DNA of 64,000 nt from Thiocapsa marina 5811. GTDB lineage: Bacteria > Pseudomonadota > Gammaproteobacteria > Chromatiales > Chromatiaceae. The notes beneath the pieces were generated by a model. It had not been told where the DNA came from and made no database searches. It saw only the letters and a list, made by a program, of their open reading frames with translations. How positions within the stretch are numbered: the stretch's first letter is position 1; the number at the start of each line of letters is the position of its first letter. The stretch lies in the NCBI RefSeq assembly GCF_000223985.1, contig NZ_AFWV01000014.1:1-64000 (forward strand). The letters run 5' to 3'. The position numbers were made by a program, and so were the translations under genes. This document shows, piece by piece, positions 56,143-64,000 of this stretch.

Positions 56143-57063
56143 ATGCTCACGACCCTGAGTCTCTTCGCCGTTCTGGCCGCAGCCGCGATCCCGGCCGGGG
56201 TACACCTTGGCTTCCGCGCACCGCGACTCCGCGAGACCGGTACGCCAGCGGACTACGGCCTCGACTTCGAAGCCGTTCGCATCCCGACGGTGCGTCGCCG
56301 ATCCCTTTTCGGCTGGCTGCTTCAGGTACCGGACTCGACACGCACACTCGTGATCCTGCACGGATGGGGCGGCAACGCCGAGCTGATGCTGCCTCTGGCC
56401 ATCCCCTTCCGAGAAGCCGGCTTCAACGTCCTGCTCATCGACGCCCGCAATCACGGCGGGAGCGACACCGATACCTTTTCCTCCCTGCCTCGGTTTGCCG
56501 AGGATCTCGGCATGGCCATCGCGTGGCTCAAGCGGCATCGCCCGGGAGCCACCGACTGCGTCGCCGTGCTCGGACACTCCGTCGGGGCCGGAGCCGCCCT
56601 GTTCGAGGCATCGCGCAACCCCGAGATCGCGGCCGTCATCAGCATCGCGGCGTTCGCACACCCCGCTCGCGTGACCGAGGCATCGGTGCGTCACCTGCAC
56701 CTGCCTGCTCCGATTGTCCAGGGCATCATCCGCTACGTGGAATGGCTGATCGGACACCGCTTCGACGCCATCGCACCCGTGAACACGGTCACCCGAATCA
56801 CCTGCCCTGTCTTGCTCGTGCACGGCCGGGCGGATCGCGTGGTTCCGGTGGAGGATGCACGCCTGATCCACGCACGATCCTGCGGAGAACATGTGCGTCT
56901 CCTGGAGATCGACGGCGCCGATCATGATTCGGTCGATCGCATCGAGGACCACGTCGGCGCCCTGCTCGAGTTTCTCCGGCGGCAGTGCGCCGTCGCGGAT
57001 TCGGCCGGAGCGCCGCCGAGGCGCGGGCGGGAAAGCGTCGAGCCACCCGCAGAAGCGACGTAG
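56143..57063 (+). CDS. alpha/beta hydrolase with N-terminal membrane anchor
   Basis: The 306-residue protein starts with a hydrophobic segment (MLTTLSLFAVLAAAAIPAGV). It continues as an alpha/beta hydrolase: VILHGWGGNAELM with the oxyanion-hole HGWGG, LIDARNHGGSD, nucleophile LGHSVGAGAA near 145, the acid in VHGRADRVVPV, and a histidine in DGADHDS. The substrate is unknown. It stands alone, with a composite repeat unit upstream. Confidence 0.82.
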   Translation: MLTTLSLFAVLAAAAIPAGVHLGFRAPRLRETGTPADYGLDFEAVRIPTVRRRSLFGWLLQVPDSTRTLVILHGWGGNAELMLPLAIPFREAGFNVLLIDARNHGGSDTDTFSSLPRFAEDLGMAIAWLKRHRPGATDCVAVLGHSVGAGAALFEASRNPEIAAVISIAAFAHPARVTEASVRHLHLPAPIVQGIIRYVEWLIGHRFDAIAPVNTVTRITCPVLLVHGRADRVVPVEDARLIHARSCGEHVRLLEIDGADHDSVDRIEDHVGALLEFLRRQCAVADSAGAPPRRGRESVEPPAEAT

Positions 57064-57146
57064 GGGCAAGGTGCCGACAGACGTCGCCTCCACGGCCCCG
57101 CAGCTGAAAGCTGGAGGCCGGACTCCCGCCGCTGTATCATCGCTGC

Positions 57147-58067
57147 GTGAACCTCCGAGACCTCAAATACATCCTCGCCGTCGCCGAGACACGCCACTTC
57201 GGGCGCGCCGCGGAGCGCTGCTTCGTGAGTCAGCCGACCTTGAGCGGACAGATCAAGAAGCTCGAAGAGGAGCTCGACGTGGTCATCTTCGAGCGGACGA
57301 ACCGCTCGGTCGAGATCACACCGGTCGGCGAGGCGATCCTCGCGCATGCGCGCCTTGCCTTGGAGCAGGCCCAGGCCATCGAACAGGTCGCGCGCGCGCA
57401 TCAGGATCCGCTCGCCGGCCCGCTGCGCATCGGGGCCATCCCGACACTGAGCCCTTACCTGATTCCGCAGATCCTGGTGCCGCTGAAGCGGACCTATCCG
57501 AATCTGAAGCTGATCCTGTCTGAGGAGATCACGGAGCTGCTCCTCGGCCGCCTCGTCCGGCACGAGATCGACGCCGCGCTGCTCGCCACACCGGTCGACG
57601 ACACGGATCTGGACACGATGCCGCTGTTCGACGAGCCCTTCTGGCTGGCGCATCCGCGCAACGACCCCCTGTACGAGAAGGACGAGATCACGGCGCAAGA
57701 CCTCGAAGAGGTCGATCTCCTGCTCTTGGCCGACGGACATTGCCTCACCCACCAGGTCATGGAGGTCTGCCGTCTCGCGGAGCGGCCGACGAAGGGCGAG
57801 ATGGCTGACCTGCGCGCCGCGAGCCTGGAGACCCTCCTCCAGCTCGTGGGTGCCGGCTTCGGCTGTACCCTCGTCCCGGCATTGGCGATCCGCGGGGCCT
57901 GGATGACCGACAGCGGCATCATCGCACGCCCGCTGGACAACCTTCCGGATGCGTTCCGCCGCATCTCGTTGGTCTACCGTCGCAGCTTCCCGCGACGCGA
58001 GGCGCTGCAGGCCTTTGCCGACGTCATTCGGCAGAACCTCCCGAACACGGTCAGACGTCTGAGCTGA
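57147..58067 (+). CDS. oxyR: hydrogen-peroxide-sensing LysR regulator OxyR
   Basis: Transcription factor activated by disulfide formation under peroxide stress. The 306 residues start at a GTG with MNLRDLKYILAVAETRHFGR, a LysR helix-turn-helix. The redox segment GHCLTHQVMEVC places both sensor cysteines at residues 199 and 208, as in E. coli OxyR. LPALAIRGA-like VPALAIRGAW and the C-terminal RRSFPRREALQ also fit. Confidence 0.94.
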   Translation: MNLRDLKYILAVAETRHFGRAAERCFVSQPTLSGQIKKLEEELDVVIFERTNRSVEITPVGEAILAHARLALEQAQAIEQVARAHQDPLAGPLRIGAIPTLSPYLIPQILVPLKRTYPNLKLILSEEITELLLGRLVRHEIDAALLATPVDDTDLDTMPLFDEPFWLAHPRNDPLYEKDEITAQDLEEVDLLLLADGHCLTHQVMEVCRLAERPTKGEMADLRAASLETLLQLVGAGFGCTLVPALAIRGAWMTDSGIIARPLDNLPDAFRRISLVYRRSFPRREALQAFADVIRQNLPNTVRRLS

Positions 58068-58435
58068 TCCCGATCAGAGAATCATCGGTTTTGCGCCGCT
58101 CGACGCGCAGATTCCGGCGCGCAACATTCGAAACGAATTCGTTCCCGTTCAGCACCTTTTGTATTGCAAATCCCGACGCTGCACGCACGTTGACCCAGCA
58201 GGGCCGAACGTCACTTCGTTGCGGAAAAGAATCATGGGTGTTGCGATGCCGACAAAAATTTCGTCTTGCGCTAGACTTGACGTGGGGTCAACGACAAATC
58301 GAACGATTTGGTCTGTTGCGAAAAGGCTACAAATCCTGAGTAGCCAGGGGTTCGGGCAAGATGGCAAGACTTGTGCTTTGGAGAAAGCAAGTCGTCATCG
58401 TCCCTCTACGGACCCATTGCCAGGGGATACGCACC
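58068..58435. other. intergenic region, no gene seen
   Basis: No convincing reading frame. A TTGAC..GTCAA inverted pair near 58276-58290 might be a regulator site or part of a promoter for the 65-residue gene, but nothing firm can be said. Confidence 0.4.
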
Positions 58436-58633
58436 ATGAGCACACAACGATCACTCGCATTCTGGGAACTGTGCCGTCAAGGACTTCCGCTGCTCGCGGA
58501 TGCGGCCGACGACTGCTGGGAGCGCGGCAAGCGGTTCGAGCTGCGAAGCGACATTACGGTCACGAAGTCGCTGAAGGTCCTTATCGACCGGTGCAACTGG
58601 GAGATCGAGCGCACGACCACCCGCGCGGCCTGA
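58436..58633 (+). CDS. small protein of unknown function
   Basis: A 65-residue protein, MSTQRSLAFWELCRQGLPLL.., mostly helical, with no signal peptide and no motif I recognise. The start was placed at the ATG after GGGGATACGCACC; a longer upstream frame is less protein-like. Confidence 0.55.
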   Translation: MSTQRSLAFWELCRQGLPLLADAADDCWERGKRFELRSDITVTKSLKVLIDRCNWEIERTTTRAA

Positions 58634-58712
58634 TTCGAATCCGGCGCACGTGCAACCGAGTCCATACCCTCTCTCGGCGCACGGATGCGCCGGCCGCGCG
58701 CTCGATGCCGTG

Positions 58713-59156
58713 ATGAGTGATCTGGAAGGTTATCTGATCATCGAGACGCGTGGGGATCGGCCCGGTCTCGTGCGCGTCTTCAGCTCACCGCAGAATCCGA
58801 CGCCTTCGGACGTCGCGGCAGCCGACCCGACCCGTCCGCGTATCCGCTATGCCGCCTTTTTTCCTGCACTCCACGTCGCCCGGATGCACGCACAAACAGC
58901 ACTCAGGCGCAGCATGCTCGACGCGGAGGCCGGCCTCTACCGGACCGATCCGGTGACTGCGGCCGCCGCCGTCGATGCAATTGATTTGAGCCATCGCCGT
59001 GTCTACCTAGCCCCCGAGATCGAGTCCGACCCGGGCTTCCGTGCCGCGCGCGTGAAACGGAGCAGGCGTCATCGCCTGGCGAACCACATCTGGACGGCGG
59101 TCGGGGTCTTGGCGCTGATCCTGCTGTTCTTGTTCGCCCAGATCCCGGTTTTTTGA
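58713..59156 (+). CDS. protein with C-terminal membrane helix, unknown function
   Basis: A 147-residue protein, MSDLEGYLIIETRGDRPGLV.., with a soluble N-terminal part containing YAAFFPALHVARMHAQTALR, a basic stretch VKRSRRHR and one C-terminal helix (IWTAVGVLALILLFLFAQIP). It looks tail-anchored. The start at MSDLEG is favoured over one 21 codons earlier. An element end lies 3 bp past its stop. Confidence 0.6.
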   Translation: MSDLEGYLIIETRGDRPGLVRVFSSPQNPTPSDVAAADPTRPRIRYAAFFPALHVARMHAQTALRRSMLDAEAGLYRTDPVTAAAAVDAIDLSHRRVYLAPEIESDPGFRAARVKRSRRHRLANHIWTAVGVLALILLFLFAQIPVF

Positions 59157-59158
59157 GT

Positions 59159-59244
59159 CTAAGCGGCGTCACTCCAAAAGCCGGAAAAATCCTTGAGCCC
59201 GACACGACATGACAGTGACGCATTTCACTCCGGACGCGGTTTAA
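59159..59244 (+). repeat. TTTAAACCGCG-family element, type B, degraded left end
   Basis: Right end CCGGACGCGGTTTAA is intact; the left end has decayed to CTAAGCGGCGTC. The interior CGGAAAAATCC..GACGCAT matches type B. It ends 4 bp before the ATG of the DUF389 gene and so covers that gene's leader. Confidence 0.75.
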
Positions 59245-59248
59245 GCCC

Positions 59249-60253
59249 ATGCGCATCGTCGAGGTGATCGCCGATCGGAAGCACGCCAAGACGCTCGCCG
59301 GGATGGCGAAATTCTATGGCGCTGAAGATTTCTGGTGGGGCGGCGACGGAGATGACGGGCGCTGCAGCATCCGCATGCTGGTCCCGGACGACCGCCGACA
59401 GGCGATGGTCGACTCGCTCCAGGATCTATTCAAAGCCAACGATCGGGCGAGAATCGTCGTCCAATCGATCGACGCCGTCTTGACCCACGACGGCCAGGCC
59501 GACCAGGACGTCAAGGAGGAGAAGTCCAAGACCGTCGCCGCGACCCGCGAGGAGCTCTACAGTCAGATCGCAAAAGGCGCGCAGCTCGACAGCAACTTTC
59601 TGGTGTTGACCGCCCTCTCGACCTTGGTGGCCGCCATCGGTCTGATCGAGAACAATGTCGCGGTCGTGATCGGGGCGATGGTCATCGCGCCGCTGCTCGG
59701 ACCCAACATCGCACTGGCGTTCGCCACCTCGCTCGGCGACAAGGAGCTGACCTGGCGCGCGTTCAAGACCAACGGCGCGGGGATCGGCCTGGCCATGCTG
59801 ATCGCGATCGCGATCGCCTTGATCCTGCCGATCGGGCTCGATAGCCCGGAGATCATATCCCGCACGAGTGTCGATCTCGGCGGGGTTGTGCTGGGGCTGG
59901 CCTCGGGCGCCGCGGCGGTCCTCTCCCTGACGACCGGCTTGTCTTCGACCCTGGTCGGCGTCATGGTCGCCGTTGCCCTGCTCCCGCCGACCGCCACCAT
60001 GGGAATGATGCTGGGCGCGGGACGCTGGGAAGAGGCGCTTGGCGCCTTTCTGCTGCTGATCGTCAATATCGTCTGCGTGCTGCTCTCGGCAAAGGTCGTC
60101 TTCCTTCTCAAAGGGGTGCGACCCCGCTCCTGGACCGATCGCAATCGCGCGAAACAGTCGATGGCGATCTATCTCTCGCTCTGGGCCGTGCTCCTGATGT
60201 TGCTGATCGCCGTGATCCTGATCCGGACGACCGGCTGGCATGCCGCCTGGTGA
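59249..60253 (+). CDS. DUF389 (TIGR00341-like) membrane protein
   Basis: The 334-residue protein has an N-terminal ACT-like soluble domain (MRIVEVIADRKHAKTLAGMA..) and a membrane domain of six to seven helices from about residue 115. Conserved segments are VVIGAMVIAPLLGPNIALAF, LTTGLSSTLVGVMVAVALLP and LFLLLIVNIVCVLLSAK-like LLLIVNIVCVLLSAKVVF. Function unknown. No ribosome-binding site is obvious because a repeat element occupies the leader. Confidence 0.85.
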   Translation: MRIVEVIADRKHAKTLAGMAKFYGAEDFWWGGDGDDGRCSIRMLVPDDRRQAMVDSLQDLFKANDRARIVVQSIDAVLTHDGQADQDVKEEKSKTVAATREELYSQIAKGAQLDSNFLVLTALSTLVAAIGLIENNVAVVIGAMVIAPLLGPNIALAFATSLGDKELTWRAFKTNGAGIGLAMLIAIAIALILPIGLDSPEIISRTSVDLGGVVLGLASGAAAVLSLTTGLSSTLVGVMVAVALLPPTATMGMMLGAGRWEEALGAFLLLIVNIVCVLLSAKVVFLLKGVRPRSWTDRNRAKQSMAIYLSLWAVLLMLLIAVILIRTTGWHAAW

Positions 60254-60317
60254 GGATGTCCGGTAAGGCCGCCGGGACGCTCCGCGTCGGTCCGGGCGCA
60301 CTCGGCCCTACCCGGAT

Positions 60318-63300
60318 TCAGTCGTCGGCCAACGGGGCGAACAAGAGATCGAGGTCATCCGGACTCAAGGTGCCCGATGCGGCACCCCCGCCTGCCAGCA
60401 TGGCGTCGGCGAGCGCTTGTTTGCGGGCTTGCAGATCAGCGACACGTTGCTCGACGGTACCCTCGGTCAAGAGCTTGTAGACAAAAACCGGCTTGTCTTG
60501 ACCGATGCGGTGAGCGCGGTCGGTTGCTTGGCGCTCGGCCGCGGGATTCCACCAAGGGTCATAATGGATCACGGTGTCCGCCGCGGTCAGATTCAACCCG
60601 GTACCGCCGGCCTTCAAGCTGATCAGGAACAGCGGGACCTCCCCGGCCTGGAAGCGATCGACCGGACGGTCGCGATTGCGGGTGCGCCCGGTCAGCTTCA
60701 CGAAGTCTTGATCCTCGCACAGCCCGCGTTTCGTCAGCTCCTCCTCGATCAGGGCAAGCATGCTCGTGAACTGCGAGAAAAGCAGTACGCGCCGCCCCTC
60801 CTCGAGCAGCTCGGGCAGCAAGGTCATCAGCAGGTCCAGCTTGGCGGAGCCTTTGACCCGGCGCGCGCTCTCGAGCGACACCAGACGCGGGTCGCAGCAG
60901 GCTTGGCGAAGCTTGAGCAGGGCGTCCAGGATGATGATCCCGCTGCGCGCAAGTCCCTTGCGCGCGACCTCCTCGCGCACCTTTTCGTGTAACGCCAACC
61001 GCAAGGTCTCGTAGAGATCGCGCTGATCGTCCGCGAGCGGGACCTCGCGAATGATCTCGGTCTTCGGCGGCAACTCGGAGGCAACCGTTTCCTTGGTGCG
61101 ACGCAACAGGAAGGGCGCGACCCGCCGACGCAGCTCGTCCTGACGCACATCGTCCCCGTGACGCTCGATCGGAACTCGAAACAGCCGCCGAAAGCGGCGC
61201 TCGTCTCCGAGTAGCTCGGGCATCAAAAAATCGAGCAGCGACCAAAGCTCGCCGAGGTGGTTCTCCATCGGAGTGCCGGTCAGGCATAGCCGATGGCGTG
61301 CGCTCAGGCCTCGGGCGGCTTGTGCTGCCTTGCTGCGCGGATTCTTGATGTTCTGGGCCTCATCCAGGATGAGCAGATGGAAGTCCCGTGCCGCGAGCGC
61401 GTCCAGATCTCGGGGCAACAGCGGATAGCTCGTCAACACCAGGTCATGATCGGGGATCGAGGCGAACCGGGTGTGTCGCGTCGAGCCGTGCAGCGAGAGG
61501 ACACGCAACGCCGGGGCAAAACGCTCGGCCTCGCGGCGCCAGTTGAAGAGCAGGCTCGTGGGCGCGACCACCAGGCTCGGTCGGTCGGCTCGCCCGCTTT
61601 CCTTCTCGACCAGAAGATGGGCCAAGGTCTGCACCGTCTTGCCGAGACCCATGTCGTCGGCGAGGACGCCGCCGAGCCCGTACTCGCGCAGAAACTGTAG
61701 CCAGTCGAGACCTTGACGCTGATAGGGTCGCAACTCGACCGTCAGTCCGACGGGGGGTGCGATCGCCTCCAGCCCCTGGAAGTCATGTAGCCGTCGCCCC
61801 CATTCGCGCACCGCGTCCCCGCCCCGCCAGCGCAGTGCAGGCGCCGCCGCCTCCAGCTCCGCGAGTTGGGCCGCATGGACCCGCGAAAGACGCAGGCGGC
61901 CCTTGCTCCCCTGTGATCCCAACGGACCCTCGGGGTCGTACAGCTCGATTAAGGTCGAGAGGATCGGCCGCAGACGCTCCACCGGCATCAGGATCAGCCG
62001 TCCGTCCGGAAGACGCAGCTGCAAGCGCGTTTCGTCGTCCATCGCGGCGAGCGTCCGCGTCGAGAGGTCCACCTGATAGCGCCCGATCATCTCCACCAGC
62101 AGCGGAAGCAGATCCACCCGTTGCCCGTCGACCTCCACGCCCAACCCCACGTCGAGCCAGTTGCCGCCCTCGTCCTCGGCGATGTCCATCTCCCAATCGC
62201 CGATCTCGGCGACCCGAAAGTGGAAACCGTCCTCGATCTCGATCCGCCAACCCTGCGCCTCGAGATCGGGCAGCCCATCCTGCATGAAGTCGAGCCAGGT
62301 TTCGGAGTCGGCGCGCTCGAACCAGAGTCCATCGGCCTCGGACGCCTCCGTCGCGCGGCGGAAACCAGACACCTCGAGCAAACCGATCGCGGTCTGTTCG
62401 GCGTCGGGTCGCCGCTCGACCTCCACGAGCACGCCCTGCTCGACCCGGCGCAGCACCGGCGTGCGGTCGCGCGGATCGACACCGGTGCCGCCGTAGGCGA
62501 AATCGAGCACGGCATGATGTGCCCACTCGGGCTGCCGCTGGATGCCCCAGTACCGTCCCACGCTGCTTGCCGCCAGATCGACGCTGCACAGACGCAGACG
62601 CGGAACGGGCTCCTCGGAGTGGCTGCGACGGCGCTCCGGGCGCTTGGGCAGATGAACCAAGCGCCCTTTGAAACGCTCCCGCGCAGCCTCCTCCAACGCA
62701 TCCACCGACTCGGGCGCAACCACCGGGGCCGCGGCCAAGACGCCGGCCTCCCGATCATCGAGGCCGGTCTCGAGCGGGCCGCAGTCGCCGGTCTCCGGAT
62801 CCAGATACCAGGGCGGCGACATCGGCAACAGCAAGAGCCCCTGGCGATCGGTGTCGAGGATCACGTGCAACCGGGCATCCTCCGCGAGGCGCCACTCCAG
62901 GCGCCCCGCAAGAGGGCCCGCGTCACGCAGGACCGGGCCATCGATCGAGCGCAGATAACCACGCCCGGTACGCGTCATCGCCGCCATGACATCCGCACCG
63001 GTCAGCGTATCCAGATAGGCGGCGGTCGGGTCGCCGCCGCCCCGCGCAACGGAGAGCAGCCCCATGATGCGTTGGTCTTCCGGACCGATGAAGCTGGCCT
63101 TGGAGTGACCGAGGAGATTGAAATCCTGCGGTTTACCGTAGCCGCCGGCGAGCAGCTGGCGCGCCTTCGCCGCACGGACCTGCGTGCGCCTGACCCCGAG
63201 GTGCTCCTGCGGATCGAGAAAATAGAGGATCCGATGGGGCTCTTCGGCGGGAACGCCCGTCGCACGCTCGATCTGATCGAGCCAGCTCTTTAATTGAAAC

Positions 63301-63638
63301 GGCAGTGCGCGCCCCGCGGCCGGCAGGTTTGCAGGCGTTGTCCGCGTACCCAGGGACAACAACACGGCCGCCACGTGCTTGCAGTTATACCCCACCGGAC
63401 AGGAGCATTGTCCGACCACCGTGAGGGCGCCGTCTGCCCGTTTGCCGAGTTGCACGATGCACTGATAGATCCGCCCGCCCGAGCCCCGCACCCGCCCCGT
63501 CACCAGCCCGCGCTCGGCGTCGTGATCGGCACTCAGGACCCGCCGTTCTTGGAGATAGCGCCGACCCCGTTCCAGGTAGGCCGGCGGAATCGCATCTTTC
63601 AGGGTTTCCGGATCGAGGTGCAGTAAAGCGGGAGGCAT
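60318..63638 (-). CDS. SWIM zinc-finger SNF2-family ATPase
   Basis: A 1106-residue Swi2/Snf2-type translocase. An N-terminal SWIM zinc finger (CSCPVGYNCKHVAAVLL) lies at about 78-94. A long linker of unknown fold fills about 100-620. The SNF2 core has Walker A DDMGLGKTVQTL, motif II LILDEAQNIKNP, motif III LCLTGTPMENHLGELWSLLD, and helicase C motifs LLFSQFTSML, SLKAGGTGLNL and DRAHRIGQ. It probably moves on double-stranded DNA to remodel protein-DNA complexes. Alone on its strand. Confidence 0.92.
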   Translation of the reverse strand: MPPALLHLDPETLKDAIPPAYLERGRRYLQERRVLSADHDAERGLVTGRVRGSGGRIYQCIVQLGKRADGALTVVGQCSCPVGYNCKHVAAVLLSLGTRTTPANLPAAGRALPFQLKSWLDQIERATGVPAEEPHRILYFLDPQEHLGVRRTQVRAAKARQLLAGGYGKPQDFNLLGHSKASFIGPEDQRIMGLLSVARGGGDPTAAYLDTLTGADVMAAMTRTGRGYLRSIDGPVLRDAGPLAGRLEWRLAEDARLHVILDTDRQGLLLLPMSPPWYLDPETGDCGPLETGLDDREAGVLAAAPVVAPESVDALEEAARERFKGRLVHLPKRPERRRSHSEEPVPRLRLCSVDLAASSVGRYWGIQRQPEWAHHAVLDFAYGGTGVDPRDRTPVLRRVEQGVLVEVERRPDAEQTAIGLLEVSGFRRATEASEADGLWFERADSETWLDFMQDGLPDLEAQGWRIEIEDGFHFRVAEIGDWEMDIAEDEGGNWLDVGLGVEVDGQRVDLLPLLVEMIGRYQVDLSTRTLAAMDDETRLQLRLPDGRLILMPVERLRPILSTLIELYDPEGPLGSQGSKGRLRLSRVHAAQLAELEAAAPALRWRGGDAVREWGRRLHDFQGLEAIAPPVGLTVELRPYQRQGLDWLQFLREYGLGGVLADDMGLGKTVQTLAHLLVEKESGRADRPSLVVAPTSLLFNWRREAERFAPALRVLSLHGSTRHTRFASIPDHDLVLTSYPLLPRDLDALAARDFHLLILDEAQNIKNPRSKAAQAARGLSARHRLCLTGTPMENHLGELWSLLDFLMPELLGDERRFRRLFRVPIERHGDDVRQDELRRRVAPFLLRRTKETVASELPPKTEIIREVPLADDQRDLYETLRLALHEKVREEVARKGLARSGIIILDALLKLRQACCDPRLVSLESARRVKGSAKLDLLMTLLPELLEEGRRVLLFSQFTSMLALIEEELTKRGLCEDQDFVKLTGRTRNRDRPVDRFQAGEVPLFLISLKAGGTGLNLTAADTVIHYDPWWNPAAERQATDRAHRIGQDKPVFVYKLLTEGTVEQRVADLQARKQALADAMLAGGGAASGTLSPDDLDLLFAPLADD

Positions 63639-63730
63639 CGCGTGTCTTGAGTGTTACAACGAGAAAGCCGCGAGCCTACAACCTCGAGGCAGGGAGTGGA
63701 AGGCGTGTTAGAGGGTCGCTCGCCCTCGCT

Positions 63731-63767
63731 CCTGCGTGCCCGGCGCAAAGCGACACGGGCACGCAGG
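63731..63767. terminator. possible terminator hairpin after leuA
   Basis: Perfect 11-bp arms CCTGCGTGCCC and GGGCACGCAGG lie about 45 bp past the leuA stop on the minus strand. No T-tract follows, so this is only a candidate. Confidence 0.4.
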
Positions 63768-63811
63768 GCGAAGATCGGCTGCGATCGACCGCCCCCCTGG
63801 CGCCGCACCGA

Positions 63812-64000
63812 CTATGCCGCCCGGGCCTGTCGCGCCTCGCCGCGATTCAGCGCGGACAGGACGGCACCGAGCGAGGCGGCGACGGTATCCCGATCGATGG
63901 CGGCCCCGGCGATGCGCTGCGATCCGAGCTCGAGCTGCACATAGGCGATCGCCTCGGCATCCGTCCCCTCGCCGATGGCATGCTCCTGATAATCCAGGAT
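63812..64000 (-). CDS. leuA: 2-isopropylmalate synthase, C-terminal fragment (window edge)
   Basis: The last 62 residues of a gene entering from the right: ILDYQEHAIGEGTDAEAIAY, then GAAIDRDTVAASLGAVLSALNR, ending in AARAA-like QARAA. This matches the regulatory C-terminal domain of LeuA (HAIG.GTDAEA..Y), the leucine feedback site. The catalytic domain lies outside the window. Confidence 0.85.
   Translation of the reverse strand: MLDYQEHAIGEGTDAEAIAYVQLELGSQRIAGAAIDRDTVAASLGAVLSALNRGEARQARAA

Overview
The window is GC-rich, gene-dense bacterial chromosome. Gene content and operon structure (AceE-type pyruvate dehydrogenase with a lipoyl-domain E3, Hda, FabA, OxyR, ProS with an editing insert, PstSCAB) point to a gammaproteobacterium. 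A spheroidene-monooxygenase (CrtA-like) gene and a MGDG-synthase-like glycosyltransferase suggest a purple sulfur bacterium of the Chromatiaceae, perhaps near Thiocapsa; that placement is inference. No rRNA, tRNA or CRISPR array was seen.

Layout. 0.4-4.1 kb: ilvBNC on the minus strand; the C-terminus of a leuA-like gene lies at the right edge (63.8-64 kb). 4.2-8 kb: a PilZ protein, proS and fabA. 8-12.9 kb: a crtA-like gene translationally coupled to a 1381-residue membrane protein of unknown function. 13.3-18.9 kb: a phosphate-transport locus, pstS-pstC-pstA-pstB-pstS2, with a three-repeat Pho box; a third PstS lies at 25.7-26.8 kb. 19-24.8 kb: a Fic-like protein lacking the catalytic His, a divergent pyruvate kinase, a complete ISNCY-like insertion sequence with an 8-bp target duplication, and a HAD phosphatase. 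25-32 kb: small lipoprotein, EamA-like protein, glycosyltransferase and two esterases, with several hairpin repeats. 32.5-39.3 kb: DUF3422, TPR, cobD, cbiZ and a cysteine-rich CWC protein. 39.4-46.2 kb: aceE, aceF and lpd. 46.3-51.7 kb: Kunitz lipoprotein, cupin, rubrerythrin, cpdA-like phosphodiesterase, acylphosphatase, thioredoxin-like protein, wrbA and hda. 52.5-55.7 kb: a decaying ethanolamine locus (5'-truncated permease, intact eutB, frameshifted eutC). 56-64 kb: hydrolase, oxyR, DUF389 protein, SWIM/SNF2 ATPase and partial leuA.

The most unusual structure is a family of intergenic elements, mostly 82-104 bp, bounded by inverted TTTAAACCGCG / CGCGGTTTAAA ends. I count about 18, some degenerate. 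Two interior types (A and B) recur. At three loci an A and a B module sit in the same relative order, separated by a similar AT-rich linker of 20-22 bp, making a composite of 193-196 bp. Element ends form the stop codons of four genes, lie against the ribosome-binding site of aceF, and sit 4 bp upstream of the DUF389 start codon. I found no transposase in the window that shares these ends.

Functional links: ilvBNC and leuA for branched-chain amino acids; aceEF-lpd for pyruvate oxidation; cobD/cbiZ for salvage of the cobamide that ethanolamine ammonia-lyase needs; pst genes for phosphate starvation; OxyR, rubrerythrin and WrbA for redox stress.
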